DNA of 64,000 nucleotides from contig CANLGL010000017.1 in NCBI GenBank assembly GCA_947490345.1, positions 24,887 to 88,886 of the forward strand. The letters are read 5' to 3'. The DNA comes from Deltaproteobacteria bacterium (lineage in GTDB: Bacteria; Myxococcota_A; UBA796; SXON01). The notes beneath the pieces are model-generated. The model was not told where the DNA came from. It saw only the letters and a program-made list of their open reading frames with translations, and did no database searches. The position numbers were made by a program, and so were the translations under genes. Shown here one piece after another: positions 44,733-53,739 of the stretch; within the stretch, counting starts at the first letter, position 1, and each line of letters starts with the position of its first letter.

Positions 44733-45083
44733 ATGGTCTACTTCATGATGGGCGGCTTTCCGATGATGGTGATCCTGGTGTTCGGCCTTTTGGGGGTGGT
44801 CAACGCAGCGCGGTTTGCCTGGGCTCCGGGTCCGGGCCGCCTCGGCTACCTGCTTGCCCTGGGGGCAGGCGTGCTCTTCGCCGGAATTGGCGGGGTGGCC
44901 GTCGATCTGATCGCGGTGGCGGTCAATGTTCCCCAGCACCCAGAGTGGATTGCTGAGTCGGGCTTGGGGCTCTTGGTGCTCCAGGGAGTCGGGGAGGCGC
45001 TCACGCCGCTGGTCTTTTCGACGGGAATGCTGATGGCGCAGGCGCTCCTGATGGCCTTGGGGCTGCGTCGCCTCAGCGACTGA
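44733..45083 (+). CDS. Three-span inner membrane protein
   Basis: A 116-residue hydrophobic protein with about three transmembrane segments: FPMMVILVFGLLGVVNAARF, LGYLLALGAGVLFAGIGG running on through VAVDLIAVAV, and LVFSTGMLMAQALLMALGL. The arrangement distantly recalls MotA/TolQ/ExbB-type proteins, but the signature is not clear and the length is half. It lies 14 bp before phoU and may be co-transcribed with it. Its ribosome-binding site is in a hairpin. I do not assign a function. Confidence 0.65.
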   Translation: MVYFMMGGFPMMVILVFGLLGVVNAARFAWAPGPGRLGYLLALGAGVLFAGIGGVAVDLIAVAVNVPQHPEWIAESGLGLLVLQGVGEALTPLVFSTGMLMAQALLMALGLRRLSD

Positions 45084-45097
45084 AGTACATTGGCCGG

Positions 45098-45781
45098 ATG
45101 CAGACACCACATCTCGACGCCCAGTACGAACGCGAGGTTCAGGCGATCGCGACAGGGCTGGCCCGCGTGGGGGCGCGCGCCGAGCACATGGTCAGGGATG
45201 GTTCCCGGGCCTTGCTCGAGCGTGACCCCGCGTTGGCCCGCAACGTCATGCAGGTAGATCATGAACTTGACCGTGCTGAAGTCGAGCTTGACTACGAGTG
45301 TGTCACGCTGTTGGCCAGGCGCGCCCCAGTCGGGGAGGACCTTCGATTGGTGATGACCGCCCTCAAGAGCGTGGTCGACATGGAACGAATGGGCGACCTG
45401 GCCGGCCACGTCGCCGAGCGCTCGATCGAGCTCACGACCAGCGTCGGCATCGAGGTCCAGCCCGAGTGTGTGGAGATTGCGTCGGCGGTGGTGGCCAACG
45501 TCGAGCGGGTCATGCGCTCGCTGGGGAACAAAGATGGCGCCGAAGCGCGCGCGGTCATCACCGCAGACCACGCCATCGACACCCTTCACAACCAGCATTT
45601 GCGGCGGTTGATTCAGCTGGCGAAGGACCATCCGGACCAGCTCGAACGCACCCTCGCCTGGGCGAGTGTGTCGCGACATCTGGAGCGCATCTCCGATCAC
45701 GCGTGCAACATCGCCGAAATGGTGGTGTTCCTTGCAGAAGGCGAGATGCTCCGCCACGGCGGACCGCGCGCCCAGACCTGA
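45098..45781 (+). CDS. phoU: PhoU-family phosphate signalling protein
   Basis: A 227-residue all-helical protein with two three-helix repeats of the PhoU fold. The metal-binding E/DxxxD motifs are seen in VDHELDRAEVELD and SVVDMERMGDLAGHVAE in the first half, and SVSRHLERISDHACNIAE in the second. PhoU links the PstSCAB transporter to the PhoR kinase. No pst or pho genes adjoin, so it may be a stand-alone paralogue working with the small membrane protein upstream. The start is ATG 45098. Confidence 0.9.
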   Translation: MQTPHLDAQYEREVQAIATGLARVGARAEHMVRDGSRALLERDPALARNVMQVDHELDRAEVELDYECVTLLARRAPVGEDLRLVMTALKSVVDMERMGDLAGHVAERSIELTTSVGIEVQPECVEIASAVVANVERVMRSLGNKDGAEARAVITADHAIDTLHNQHLRRLIQLAKDHPDQLERTLAWASVSRHLERISDHACNIAEMVVFLAEGEMLRHGGPRAQT

Positions 45782-45863
45782 CAGTTCGGCTGGTCCACGT
45801 GGTTTTGCGCACTCATCCTTTCGCACGCTGGTGCCGATCGGGTTGGTGTACCCCGAGCCCCCG

Positions 45864-46028
45864 ATGTCCCGTCCACTCTCACACCCCCTTCGTCGCCGCG
45901 CGATCGGCATGCTCTACGTCGAGCTTGGCCTGATCACGCGGCCCCAACTCAACCAGGCGCTCGTGGAGTGCGCTCACCAGCGTGTACCGCTCCCGGACGC
46001 GCTGCGGCGCCTGGGCTACCTCGCTTGA
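45864..46028 (+). CDS. Orphan MshEN/GspE-N-like small protein
   Basis: A 54-residue protein. The sequence RAIGMLYVELGLITRPQLNQ, then ALVECAHQRVPLPDALRRLGYL, matches one unit of the N-terminal domain of GspE/MshE ATPases (RLG..LVE.GLIT..QL..AL..Q). In MshE this domain binds c-di-GMP with two tandem motifs; only one is here, and the final Gln is Cys. It could be a free c-di-GMP-binding peptide, a domain acting in trans, or a remnant. The start is ATG 45864, with no strong ribosome-binding site seen. It lies 42 bp before tRNA-Met. Confidence 0.5.
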   Translation: MSRPLSHPLRRRAIGMLYVELGLITRPQLNQALVECAHQRVPLPDALRRLGYLA

Positions 46029-46031
46029 TGC

Positions 46032-46058
46032 TTGCCGGAGCCGGGAGCCGCGTATAGA
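46032..46058 (+). promoter_or_regulatory. Promoter of tRNA-Met
   Basis: TTGCCG (46032-46037) and TATAGA (46053-46058) are separated by 15 bp, slightly short. Transcription would start about 6 bp before the tRNA. It overlaps nothing coding. Confidence 0.4.
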
Positions 46059-46070
46059 AGGCGGCCCGCC

Positions 46071-46147
46071 GGCTTCGTAGCTCAGTTGGTTAGAGCACGC
46101 GGTTCATAACCGCGGTGTCGTAGGTTCAAGTCCCACCGAAGCCACCA
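46071..46147 (+). tRNA. tRNA-Met (CAT anticodon), with encoded CCA
   Basis: The cloverleaf is complete. The acceptor arms GGCTTCG and CGAAGCC are perfect, the D arm is GCTCAGTTGGTTAGAGC, and the anticodon stem CGCGG/CCGCG carries CAT at 46105-46107. The T arm contains TTCAAGT, with one A-C mismatch in its stem. The discriminator A is followed by genomic CCA. Similarity to elongator tRNA-Met (GGCT.CGTAGCTCAGTTGG) favours Met over the lysidine-type Ile tRNA. The 3' part overlaps the antisense Rieske ORF. Confidence 0.95.
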
Positions 46148-47150
46148 TCTTTTCGGGCGTTTCCAACAGCTCCGCAAGGCGCTGATGGAAGTGCCGCAGG
46201 CCGTCCTCCCACCTGGGAGCGTAGCGGCCCGGGCGCGCCAGCCGGCTGCGCGCGCCGCGCTGCACCCGCGCCACGATGGCGCCGTCCTCGCGCTCCACCT
46301 GCTCCAGCGCCCCACCCGCGCCCTGCTCCAACAAGGCCGGGTCGCGTACCCACCGGCGGTACCGGATGCGGGTGCGACCAGCGCCGAGTGGCTCGACGAT
46401 GTTGACCGACAGCCCCCAGGGGTAGTGGTTGAGCATGGTGGTGCAGAAGAGGCCGACCCATGCCGCGGCAATCGCGCCGTCCGGGCCGTGGAGGCTCGGT
46501 CCGCCCTCGCGCGCCACCCCGAGCTGAAGGCTCGACCAGCCCGCCGGTTCCACGCGGTAGTCGCCGAGGTCCAACGCCGCGCTCAGGCCGGGGTGGACGA
46601 AGGGGACGTGGAGGCCTTCGAGGTAGTTCTCGACGTAGAGAAGGAAGTGCGCGTCGACCTCGAAGCTCGCCTCGCCGAGGGGGTCGGACAGCACCGGGAG
46701 CGCTGGCAACCACGCGAGGCGCTCCTCCGGAAACAGCGCTGTGAACGGCATTGCGGGGGCGATGGCCGCGAATACGAGCGGCCCGAGCGTCGCGATCGAG
46801 ACCGGCCTCAGGTGGTCCGTCTCGCCCGGCCGTTCGAAGCCCGGCGCGGTCACACAGCGCCCGGCGCCGGTGAACCGGCGCCCGTGGTAGGGACACCGCG
46901 CCCCCTCGCCATGCGGCTCCAGGACGGCCGCCCGATGGGTGCACACCGCCGACCAGCCGCGCACCCCGCCGTCGATGCGACCGAGCAGAAGCGGCTCGTC
47001 GAGCACGCCGGGTAGCAGCGTGCGGGCCACCAGCGCCTCCTCGGGAAGCTCGTCGATCGAAGCGACGACGTGCCACGACCGCGCGAGCACGCGCTCCACG
47101 AGCTCGGACCAGCGGGCCTCGCCGTACAGCGACAGAGGGGGAAGCGTCAT
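46104..47150 (-). CDS. Rieske non-heme iron oxygenase, ORF running into tRNA-Met
   Basis: A 348-residue aromatic-ring-hydroxylating oxygenase alpha-type subunit. The Rieske [2Fe-2S] ligands are in CTHRAAVLEPHGEGARCPYH (about 81-100). The mononuclear iron motif is YVENYLEGLHVPFVHP (two His). The start is ATG 47150; the frame upstream is not protein-like. The frame has no stop before the tRNA: it reads through the antisense of the tRNA 3' half and ends at 46104, with tail residues VASVGLEPTTPRL derived from tRNA sequence. The true family C-terminus probably lies near RWEDGLRHFHQRLAELL. The substrate is unknown, and no reductase gene adjoins. Confidence 0.82.
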   Translation of the reverse strand: MTLPPLSLYGEARWSELVERVLARSWHVVASIDELPEEALVARTLLPGVLDEPLLLGRIDGGVRGWSAVCTHRAAVLEPHGEGARCPYHGRRFTGAGRCVTAPGFERPGETDHLRPVSIATLGPLVFAAIAPAMPFTALFPEERLAWLPALPVLSDPLGEASFEVDAHFLLYVENYLEGLHVPFVHPGLSAALDLGDYRVEPAGWSSLQLGVAREGGPSLHGPDGAIAAAWVGLFCTTMLNHYPWGLSVNIVEPLGAGRTRIRYRRWVRDPALLEQGAGGALEQVEREDGAIVARVQRGARSRLARPGRYAPRWEDGLRHFHQRLAELLETPEKMVASVGLEPTTPRL

Positions 47151-47160
47151 CCCAGCCAGC

Positions 47161-47538
47161 TCAGAGCGTCTTGGCTCGCGCCGGGGCGCGCTCGCCGTCG
47201 GTTGGCTCCGCCCGCAGACGTTTGAGCTCTTCGAGCTGCTTCTGGGCGCGGGCGACAGGATCCTCCGCGGGCACCACCGGCGTGGTTTCGACGGGCGCCG
47301 CCCCGTAACGCCGTCGCGCCCGGTCCAGCGCGCTCTCCGCCTCCAGATCACGGACCGCCTCGTCCGCGCCGCCGACCTTCCCGAAGAGCACCCGCTCCAC
47401 GCCGTCGAGGGCGGCGTGCGCGGCGCTCTCCACGGCTCGCAACGCGCCCATCGCCGCGGCCTCCGCAGCGCGCTCGGCGACCTCGTCGGTCAGGCGGTCG
47501 GCTACGGTCGCGGCCGGGACTGGCTTGTCGTCGGGCAT
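47161..47538 (-). CDS. Alanine-rich helical hypothetical protein
   Basis: A 125-residue protein composed of amphipathic helix: VADRLTDEVAERAAEAAAMG, ALRAVESAAHAALDGVERVL, then a Pro-rich break and KQLEELKRLRAEP at the end. It may form coiled coils. There is no signal peptide or membrane span. The gene lies 10 bp upstream of the Rieske gene on the same strand and may be co-transcribed. I do not recognise a family. Confidence 0.55.
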   Translation of the reverse strand: MPDDKPVPAATVADRLTDEVAERAAEAAAMGALRAVESAAHAALDGVERVLFGKVGGADEAVRDLEAESALDRARRRYGAAPVETTPVVPAEDPVARAQKQLEELKRLRAEPTDGERAPARAKTL

Positions 47539-47614
47539 CGGCGAAGCATAGCCGGGGCGGGCGACGCGGTCATCCCCGGCGCGGCGCAGTGTGGTAGGCT
47601 CGCGACGGGGTGCG

Positions 47615-49690
47615 ATGCCGATGCGATCCTACCTTTTCCTGCTGCTGAGCGTTGCGTGCGCCCCGCCAGGGCAGGGGCCCGGGAGCGACGACTCCGGCCG
47701 CGCGGACTCCTCGGGCGACAGCGACGACGGCGACGATACCGCCGATACCGCGGACGACACCGCGGCCGACACCGGCCCCTCCGATCGCGACGGCGACGGT
47801 TGGCGCGACGAAGAAGACTGCGAACCCGACCTCGCTGACGCCTACCCGGGTGCCTTCGAGACCTGCAACAAGCGCGACGACGACTGCGACGGCGAGGTGG
47901 ACGACATCACCACCGGTGGTGAGGTGTCGGGGTACCTCGACGCGGACGGCGACGGCTGGGGCGATCAGTCGGGCGAGCGGCGGTACTACTGTTGGGCCTC
48001 GCAGGTCTCGGTGTCGACGCGATTCGGCGATTGCGACGACGCCGACCCCACGGTGAGCCCGGGCGCCGAAGAGCGCTGCGACGGGGTCGATCAGGACTGC
48101 GACGGCGCGGCCGACCCCACCACGTCCCGCTATGCGGACGCCGATGGCGACGGACACGGCGACGGCGCAGACGTGTCGACCGACTGCGCCGAGATCGACC
48201 GGGTGGACGACGCCGACGACTGCGACGACACCAGCGCCACCACCTATGCGGGCGCGACCGAGCGTTGCGATGGCGTCGACAACGATTGCGACGGCGAGAT
48301 CGACGAAGGCAGCTGGTACGTAGACGGCGACGGCGACGGGTACGGGGCCGGCGAGGGTGTCTCCTCCTGCGACGCCTCGCTGGTGAGCGTAGCGGGCGAT
48401 GACGATGACACGGACGCGGCGCGCGCGCCCGGGGCCGGCGAACTCTGCAACGGCGTCGACGACGACGGGGACGGGCGGGTGGACGAGGGGTGGACGTGCA
48501 CGGTGTGCGAAGACGTCCCCGGTGGGTTCGACTGGGTTGTGCCAGACGATGTGCCCACGATCCAGGACGCCATCGACGCCGCCGCCACCGGCGAGCGCAT
48601 CTGCGTGCGCGAGGGCTTGTACAACGAGGCGATCGACTTCTCCGGCAAGGACGTGTTGGTGTACGGCGAGGCCGGCCCCAGCGGCACCGTGGTCGACGCC
48701 ACCGGCTGGGACGCGCCGGTGGTGACCTTCGACAGCGGCGAAGGGAGCGGCGCGGAGCTGGTGGGATTCACCCTGACCGGTGGGGCAGGGAAAGAACGCT
48801 TCGACATGTCTGTCACCGTGGACTACTGCTCAAGTGTGGGCGGCCCGCTGTACAAGCAGGTGCGTTGTGGGGGGGGGGTGTACGTCGACGGGGCGGACCC
48901 GATCCTCAGCGACCTCGTGATCGAGGCAGTGGCACTGGCCCCGCGCTCGGAGGTCAGCTTCTACGACGGCGTCGGCTGGGCGTACGTGGAGCGCCTGAGC
49001 GTCGGCGCCGGGATCTGCGCGCTGAACACCCGCCTGACCCTGGAGCGGGTGGACGTGCGGGGCGTCGAGGCCTACCACGGCGGCGCCGCCTACTTCGGCA
49101 GCGGGGCATGGGCGGAATGGTCGGAGAGCAGCTTCGTTGACACCGAGGCCCGCTCTGGCGGCGCCGTGTACCTGGAAGGCGGCCAGCTCTCGCTCACCAA
49201 CGTGACGTCGTCACAGAGCAGCGCGCGTCAGGGTGCCTTCGCCTACGTGTACATGGGTAGCCTGGAGATGGTGAACGTCACCGCTCATGAGGGCGAGGCG
49301 GAGTCGTCGGTGGTGTCGGCCTACTACAGCGACATCACGCTGCGAAACGTGGTGATCGACTACGAATACGCGGGAACGGGCGTGGGGGTATACAACTACG
49401 GCGAGCTGCTCGACGTGAGCTACTCCCTCGTGTGGAGCTTGACGGCGAATCTGTTCGACCTTCGGAACTCGGGAGCGGAGGTGTCGGGCGATTCCCTGGT
49501 GGGCATGGTCAGCGAGGGGCCGACCTACCGCGACCTGGGCGCCAGCGATCAGGGCGGCGACGACGACCTCCGGCTTGACTCCGCCTCGGCGGGGGTGGAC
49601 GTGGGCTCGCCCAGCGCGGCGTACCTCGACCCTGACGGCACGCGCAACGACATGGGCGCGTTCGGCGGGCCCGGCAGCGACTGGTGGTGA
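47615..49690 (+). CDS. MopE-repeat and beta-helix surface lipoprotein
   Basis: A 691-residue lipoprotein. The signal MPMRSYLFLLLSVAC (lipobox LSVAC; start 47615 or 47621) is followed by a Ser/Asp/Thr linker. Four MopE-like calcium or copper-binding modules span about 50-300, each with DxDGDG, DCDD and C(D/N)G.D.DCDG motifs, for example RDGDGWRDEEDC and ERCDGVDNDCDGEIDEG. The C-terminal half (about 310-690) starts with VPTIQDAIDAAATGERICVR, the hallmark of a right-handed beta-helix (pectate lyase/NosD-like), with many Val/Asn rungs. Such proteins are exported to the surface. No catalytic residues are evident. The stop overlaps the next gene's GTG. Confidence 0.82.
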   Translation: MPMRSYLFLLLSVACAPPGQGPGSDDSGRADSSGDSDDGDDTADTADDTAADTGPSDRDGDGWRDEEDCEPDLADAYPGAFETCNKRDDDCDGEVDDITTGGEVSGYLDADGDGWGDQSGERRYYCWASQVSVSTRFGDCDDADPTVSPGAEERCDGVDQDCDGAADPTTSRYADADGDGHGDGADVSTDCAEIDRVDDADDCDDTSATTYAGATERCDGVDNDCDGEIDEGSWYVDGDGDGYGAGEGVSSCDASLVSVAGDDDDTDAARAPGAGELCNGVDDDGDGRVDEGWTCTVCEDVPGGFDWVVPDDVPTIQDAIDAAATGERICVREGLYNEAIDFSGKDVLVYGEAGPSGTVVDATGWDAPVVTFDSGEGSGAELVGFTLTGGAGKERFDMSVTVDYCSSVGGPLYKQVRCGGGVYVDGADPILSDLVIEAVALAPRSEVSFYDGVGWAYVERLSVGAGICALNTRLTLERVDVRGVEAYHGGAAYFGSGAWAEWSESSFVDTEARSGGAVYLEGGQLSLTNVTSSQSSARQGAFAYVYMGSLEMVNVTAHEGEAESSVVSAYYSDITLRNVVIDYEYAGTGVGVYNYGELLDVSYSLVWSLTANLFDLRNSGAEVSGDSLVGMVSEGPTYRDLGASDQGGDDDLRLDSASAGVDVGSPSAAYLDPDGTRNDMGAFGGPGSDWW

Positions 49691-51537
49691 CCGCCGGGAG
49701 GGTCGCGATCGCGGCGGCCCTCGTGATGTTTGCCACGCCGCTCGCGGCAGGCGGACTCCTCGGCTGGGAGTATGTCGATGGATACGGGACCCAGTGGTAC
49801 TACCACCACGTAGCGGCGGCGTTGGCCGAAGGACGCTCGCCGATGACCGCGTCGGAGCTGTTTCATCCCTGGGGGAAGGACGTGCTCCGCAGCGCCGGCG
49901 GCAACCTGCTGGACGCGGCGCTGGCCGCCCCGCTGCGTTGGGCGCTCGGCGCCACCCTCGGCTACAACCTGTTCGTGGTTGGGCTCCAGGCAGGCGCGAG
50001 CGCACTGCTTTTCCGGTTCGCCCACGCCGTCACGCGCGACCGCGGCGCCGCCACGTTTGCGTGCCTCGTGTTCGCCACCGATGTCTGGGTGCTCCAGGAG
50101 CTTGCCCTGGGGCGCCCCACCCAGGCCTTGCTCCCGCTGATGGTTGGCTACTTCTACGCGCTCTGGGCGCTGCACCGGAGCCCTCGGGCACGCCACGCGG
50201 CAGCCGTGGGGCTCATGTTGGCCCTGCTTGGTTATCAGTATTGGTACTACGCGGCGTTCGCCGCGCTGAGCGGCGTCGGCTTCGGGGTGGGCTCGCTCCT
50301 GGCGCAGGGTCCACGCGTAGCGCGCCTACGTGCTTATGGGGGCGCTGCAGTGCTCGCGGCGGTGGTGGCGCTTCCCGGCGCGCTCCCGCTGGCATGGGCG
50401 GCGGCCGAGGGCACCGCGCCGGGGCTGCTCGACACGGCGCGGTGGTCGCTCGCCCGGACACCCCCGCTCACACGGGAGGGGGTGTACGTGAGCCTCGCCC
50501 ACTGGCAGCCCGGACTGGGATGGCATGGCGCGCTCGCCGCCTACGAGATCAGTGAGGACTCCTTCCTGCGCACCCTGTGGCAGCCAGCCTGGGTGCCGGC
50601 GCTGGCGGTGGCGTCGGTGCTGGTCGTCCGGTCGCGCCTGCCCCGCGCGGGCGTGCTCGCGGCGATGGGGGCGGCCGCGTTGGTGGCGGTGGGCCCGGCG
50701 GTGGTGGCCTTCGGGTGGGTGGTGCCCAACGCGGCCTACATCGCGCTGGCCCGCGCGTGGCCCGTATGGCAGCGCCTCTGGTGGCCCGACCGCGCCTACG
50801 CGGTGCTTGCCGTGCTGGGCCCCGTCGGCCTCGCCGTGGGCTTCGCTCGCCTGCACCGTTGGCCGCGGCTTCGCTGGGCGCTGGCGCTCCTCGGAGTGGC
50901 GACGAACCTCGCGGTGCTCCGCGAAGCGGATCTGCTCCCGTTTCCGAGCTGGCACCCGCAGGTGGAGGCTGGCTACCGCTGTCTCGCCGCAGCCCGTGAC
51001 GGTGCCGTAATTGAGCTGCCATGGTCGTGGTCGCAGCGGCACCTCGTGGCTCAGGCAGTACACCAGCGGCCCATCCTCGGCGGGATGAACGAGCGCGACC
51101 CGAGCTTCGCTCCCGCCGGGCTCCGCTTGCTCGCCGCACAGAACGCAGCCGTGGCCGACCTCACCACGCCCTTCGCCCGCATGGGCGGCGAACTTCTGCC
51201 TTGGGGCGCCGAAGAGCTCGCGCCGCTTTCGGCGCTCGGCTACCGCTGGATCGTTTTCCAGCTCGACGCGCTCGCGGAACCGATCCGAGGCGGAGATGGC
51301 CACGAACGCTCGCAGGCCCTCGATCGTTTCCTAGCCCTGCGCGACCGCCTGGGCGCGCCCGTGTACCAAGACGCCCGAATGGTGATCTGGGCGCCGTGGG
51401 GACATGGCTCGCCCTGCGCGGAGCGCACACCCGCGCCCGACACCCTCGCCCTGGGCCGCACCGAGACCTCGCTCGACCTCCAGACCGAGCATGCCATCCG
51501 GCTCACCGGAAGGCATCGCCTGGCCCCGCCGCCCTGA
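49684..51537 (+). CDS. Polytopic membrane protein, GT-C glycosyltransferase-like
   Basis: A 617-residue integral membrane protein with roughly ten to twelve hydrophobic segments in the first 430 residues, for example VAIAAALVMFATPLAAGGLL and ALVAVGPAVVAFGWVV. The first loop contains GWEYVDGYGTQWYYHHVAAA, placing an Asp where GT-C glycosyltransferases have their catalytic DD/ED motif. A periplasmic C-terminal domain follows (about 430-617). A role in transferring sugars from a lipid carrier fits this layout but is only an inference. GTG 49684 or 49687 overlaps the upstream lipoprotein stop, so they may act together. Confidence 0.65.
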   Translation: MVTAGRVAIAAALVMFATPLAAGGLLGWEYVDGYGTQWYYHHVAAALAEGRSPMTASELFHPWGKDVLRSAGGNLLDAALAAPLRWALGATLGYNLFVVGLQAGASALLFRFAHAVTRDRGAATFACLVFATDVWVLQELALGRPTQALLPLMVGYFYALWALHRSPRARHAAAVGLMLALLGYQYWYYAAFAALSGVGFGVGSLLAQGPRVARLRAYGGAAVLAAVVALPGALPLAWAAAEGTAPGLLDTARWSLARTPPLTREGVYVSLAHWQPGLGWHGALAAYEISEDSFLRTLWQPAWVPALAVASVLVVRSRLPRAGVLAAMGAAALVAVGPAVVAFGWVVPNAAYIALARAWPVWQRLWWPDRAYAVLAVLGPVGLAVGFARLHRWPRLRWALALLGVATNLAVLREADLLPFPSWHPQVEAGYRCLAAARDGAVIELPWSWSQRHLVAQAVHQRPILGGMNERDPSFAPAGLRLLAAQNAAVADLTTPFARMGGELLPWGAEELAPLSALGYRWIVFQLDALAEPIRGGDGHERSQALDRFLALRDRLGAPVYQDARMVIWAPWGHGSPCAERTPAPDTLALGRTETSLDLQTEHAIRLTGRHRLAPPP

Positions 51538-51664
51538 CGGCCAGGGGGAGCCGGAGGAACTCCAGCGACGCGCCGTGCGCGTACCTCTGCAGCGGCCGTC
51601 ATTCCACCGAGAGCGTCGCCCGTAGATCCGTTCGCCCCAAGCACTCGCCGCATCGTGACCCCGC

Positions 51665-52696
51665 TCAAAACAGCGCCAACTGGCTGCCACCGCCCGGGCG
51701 ACGGAAGGTCGACGGCCCGACGCGCGCGGGCCACTCGCCGTAGCCCAGCTTGTCGCTCCACACATGAAACAGCCGCTCTGCCACGGCCCACTCGGGACCC
51801 TGGCCGCGCATGCGCTCGCCGAACGTCGCGTTGTTCAGGCGCCCGCCGCGAGCGCGACGGATGCGCGCCAGAACGCCCTCGGCTCGCCCCGGCAGCGCCG
51901 CGTGCAGACGCTCCTCGAACCACGGCGCCACCGAACCCGGAAGGCGCACCATGATCAGCCCGGCGCGCGTCGCGCCCGCATCGCGGGCAGCCTTGAGCAC
52001 GGCCGGGATCTCGCGGTCGTTGAGCCCCGGAATTACGGGGGCGACGTTGACCCCGACCAGGATCCCGGCGTCGGACAAGCGCCGCATGGCGCGCAGGCGC
52101 CGGGCTGGGGTGGGGGCGCCCGGTTCGATGGCGCGCGCAAGCACCGGGTCGAAGTAGGGGATGGACACGGTGACGCGGACTGACGCCACGCGGTTGAGCT
52201 CGGTGAGCACATCGATATCTCGTTCGATAAGGTTGGACTTGGTGATCACGTGGACCGCGTTGCGGTATCGGGCGCAGACCTCGATGCAGGCGCGCGTCAA
52301 GGCGAGCCGGTATTCCAGCGACTGGTAGCAGTCGGTGTTGCCGGAGAAGAGGATCGACTCCCCGCACCACGAGGGCGCATCGAAGGCGGCCGCGAGCAGG
52401 GCGGCGGCGTTGCGCTTCACCAGGATGCGCGTGTCGAAGTCGGTGCCGGCGCCCCAGCCGAGGTACTCGTGGCTGGGCCTGGCGTAGCAGTAGATGCAAG
52501 CGTGTGAGCAGCCGCGGTAGGGGTTGAGCGACCACGTGAAGGGCAGGTCGGGGCTGTCGTTCCGGGCGAGGATGCTTTTGCTGTCGTCGTCGTAGACCCG
52601 GAGTCGGGCGGGCGGCACCCCTCCGTCAGGGTCCGCCTCCCACTCGACGTGGACCTCCTCGAAGCGCGACGGCGGGTTGGCGGTCGGGGTGAACAT
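51665..52696 (-). CDS. PA0069-family radical SAM protein
   Basis: A 343-residue radical SAM enzyme with the cluster cysteines C63, C67, C70 in [15 protein letters not shown]. The surrounding [26 protein letters not shown] and [18 protein letters not shown] are typical of the PA0069/SplB-like family. [15 protein letters not shown] is the next conserved block. The reaction is unknown; relatives of spore photolyase suggest nucleic acid repair, but the family is not characterised. The start is ATG 52696, divergent from ruvB (44 bp between). The 127-bp gap on its 3' side is convergent with the membrane protein gene and holds nothing I recognise. Confidence 0.88.
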   Translation of the reverse strand: MFTPTANPPSRFEEVHVEWEADPDGGVPPARLRVYDDDSKSILARNDSPDLPFTWSLNPYRGCSHACIYCYARPSHEYLGWGAGTDFDTRILVKRNAAALLAAAFDAPSWCGESILFSGNTDCYQSLEYRLALTRACIEVCARYRNAVHVITKSNLIERDIDVLTELNRVASVRVTVSIPYFDPVLARAIEPGAPTPARRLRAMRRLSDAGILVGVNVAPVIPGLNDREIPAVLKAARDAGATRAGLIMVRLPGSVAPWFEERLHAALPGRAEGVLARIRRARGGRLNNATFGERMRGQGPEWAVAERLFHVWSDKLGYGEWPARVGPSTFRRPGGGSQLALF

Positions 52697-52740
52697 CTGT
52701 ACAGCGTAACCCCGCTGACCCTTCGGGATATGCCGCCCGA

Positions 52741-53739
52741 GTGACCCGCTTCGTCGACGCCCAGGAGATCGAGCCGCCGGACCCGGCGCTACGGCCCCGC
52801 CGGTTGGACGAGTACGTCGGCCAGGAGCGCATCAAGGAGAACCTCCGTATCTACGTGCGGGCGGCCATTCAGCGGGGTGAGGCGCTCGATCACGTGCTGT
52901 TGAGCGGTCCCCCGGGGCTCGGCAAGACGTCGCTGGCCAACATCATCGCCGAAGAGCTTGGTGTCACGATGCGCACCGCGGCCGGCCCGACGCTTGAACG
53001 GGGCGGCGACCTGGCCGCAATCCTCACCAACCTCGGCCCCCGCGAGGTGCTGTTCATCGACGAGATCCACCGTCTGAACCGTGCGGTGGAGGAGATCCTG
53101 TATCCAGCGATGGAGGACTTCCACCTCGACATCGTCATGGGCTCGGGCCCCGGTGCGTCCAGCGTCCGCATTCCGTTGCAGCGCTTCACGCTCATCGGCG
53201 CCACCACCCGCTCGGGAATGCTGACCAGCCCGCTGCGCGCCCGTTTCGGCATCGCCGCGGTGCTCGACTTCTACACCCCGGAAGAGCTCAAGCGCATCGT
53301 GCTCCGGAGCGCCGAACGCATGAGCCTCAACATCGACGACGACGCCGCCACCGAGCTGTCCTGCCGCTCACGCGGCACTCCTCGCATCGCCAACCGGCTT
53401 TTGCGACGCCTCCGCGACTTCGCTCAGATCGAGTCGGAGGGTCAGATCACCATGGCCCTGACCCGACACGCGCTGGAGCGACTGGAGGTCGACCAACGTG
53501 GACTCGACGCGATGGACCGTCGCATCCTCCACAGCATCGCCTTCCGCTTCGACGGCGGTCCGGTCGGGCTCAGCAACCTCGCGGCCGCCATCGGGGAAGA
53601 GCAGGACACCATCGAGGAGGTGTACGAGCCCTTTCTCATCCGCGAGGGCCTCTTGCAACGCACCCCCCAGGGGCGGGTGCTGACCAGCGGCGGCGCGGCC
53701 GTGGTCGGGTTCAGCGGCAAGGGGCTCTTCGCACGATGA
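52741..53739 (+). CDS. ruvB: Holliday junction branch migration ATPase RuvB
   Basis: A 332-residue AAA+ motor that drives branch migration with RuvA. Walker A is GPPGLGKT (56-63) and Walker B is [10 protein letters not shown] (103-112). Sensor 1 is GATTRSG, and the arginine finger region [10 protein letters not shown] is intact. The C-terminal winged helix includes [20 protein letters not shown]. Length is normal. The start is GTG 52741. ruvA and ruvC are not in the window. Its stop overlaps the DUF192 gene start, which in turn overlaps lpxC, giving a coupled trio. Confidence 0.97.
   Translation: MTRFVDAQEIEPPDPALRPRRLDEYVGQERIKENLRIYVRAAIQRGEALDHVLLSGPPGLGKTSLANIIAEELGVTMRTAAGPTLERGGDLAAILTNLGPREVLFIDEIHRLNRAVEEILYPAMEDFHLDIVMGSGPGASSVRIPLQRFTLIGATTRSGMLTSPLRARFGIAAVLDFYTPEELKRIVLRSAERMSLNIDDDAATELSCRSRGTPRIANRLLRRLRDFAQIESEGQITMALTRHALERLEVDQRGLDAMDRRILHSIAFRFDGGPVGLSNLAAAIGEEQDTIEEVYEPFLIREGLLQRTPQGRVLTSGGAAVVGFSGKGLFAR

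Noticed and set aside
46104..46147. C-terminal residues VASVGLEPTT as a real protein motif
   Set aside because: They are the translation of antisense tRNA sequence, a well-known annotation artefact.
51538..51664. GACGGCC/GGCCGTC inverted repeat between convergent genes
   Set aside because: Seven-bp GC arms about 50 bp apart are expected by chance in DNA this GC-rich.
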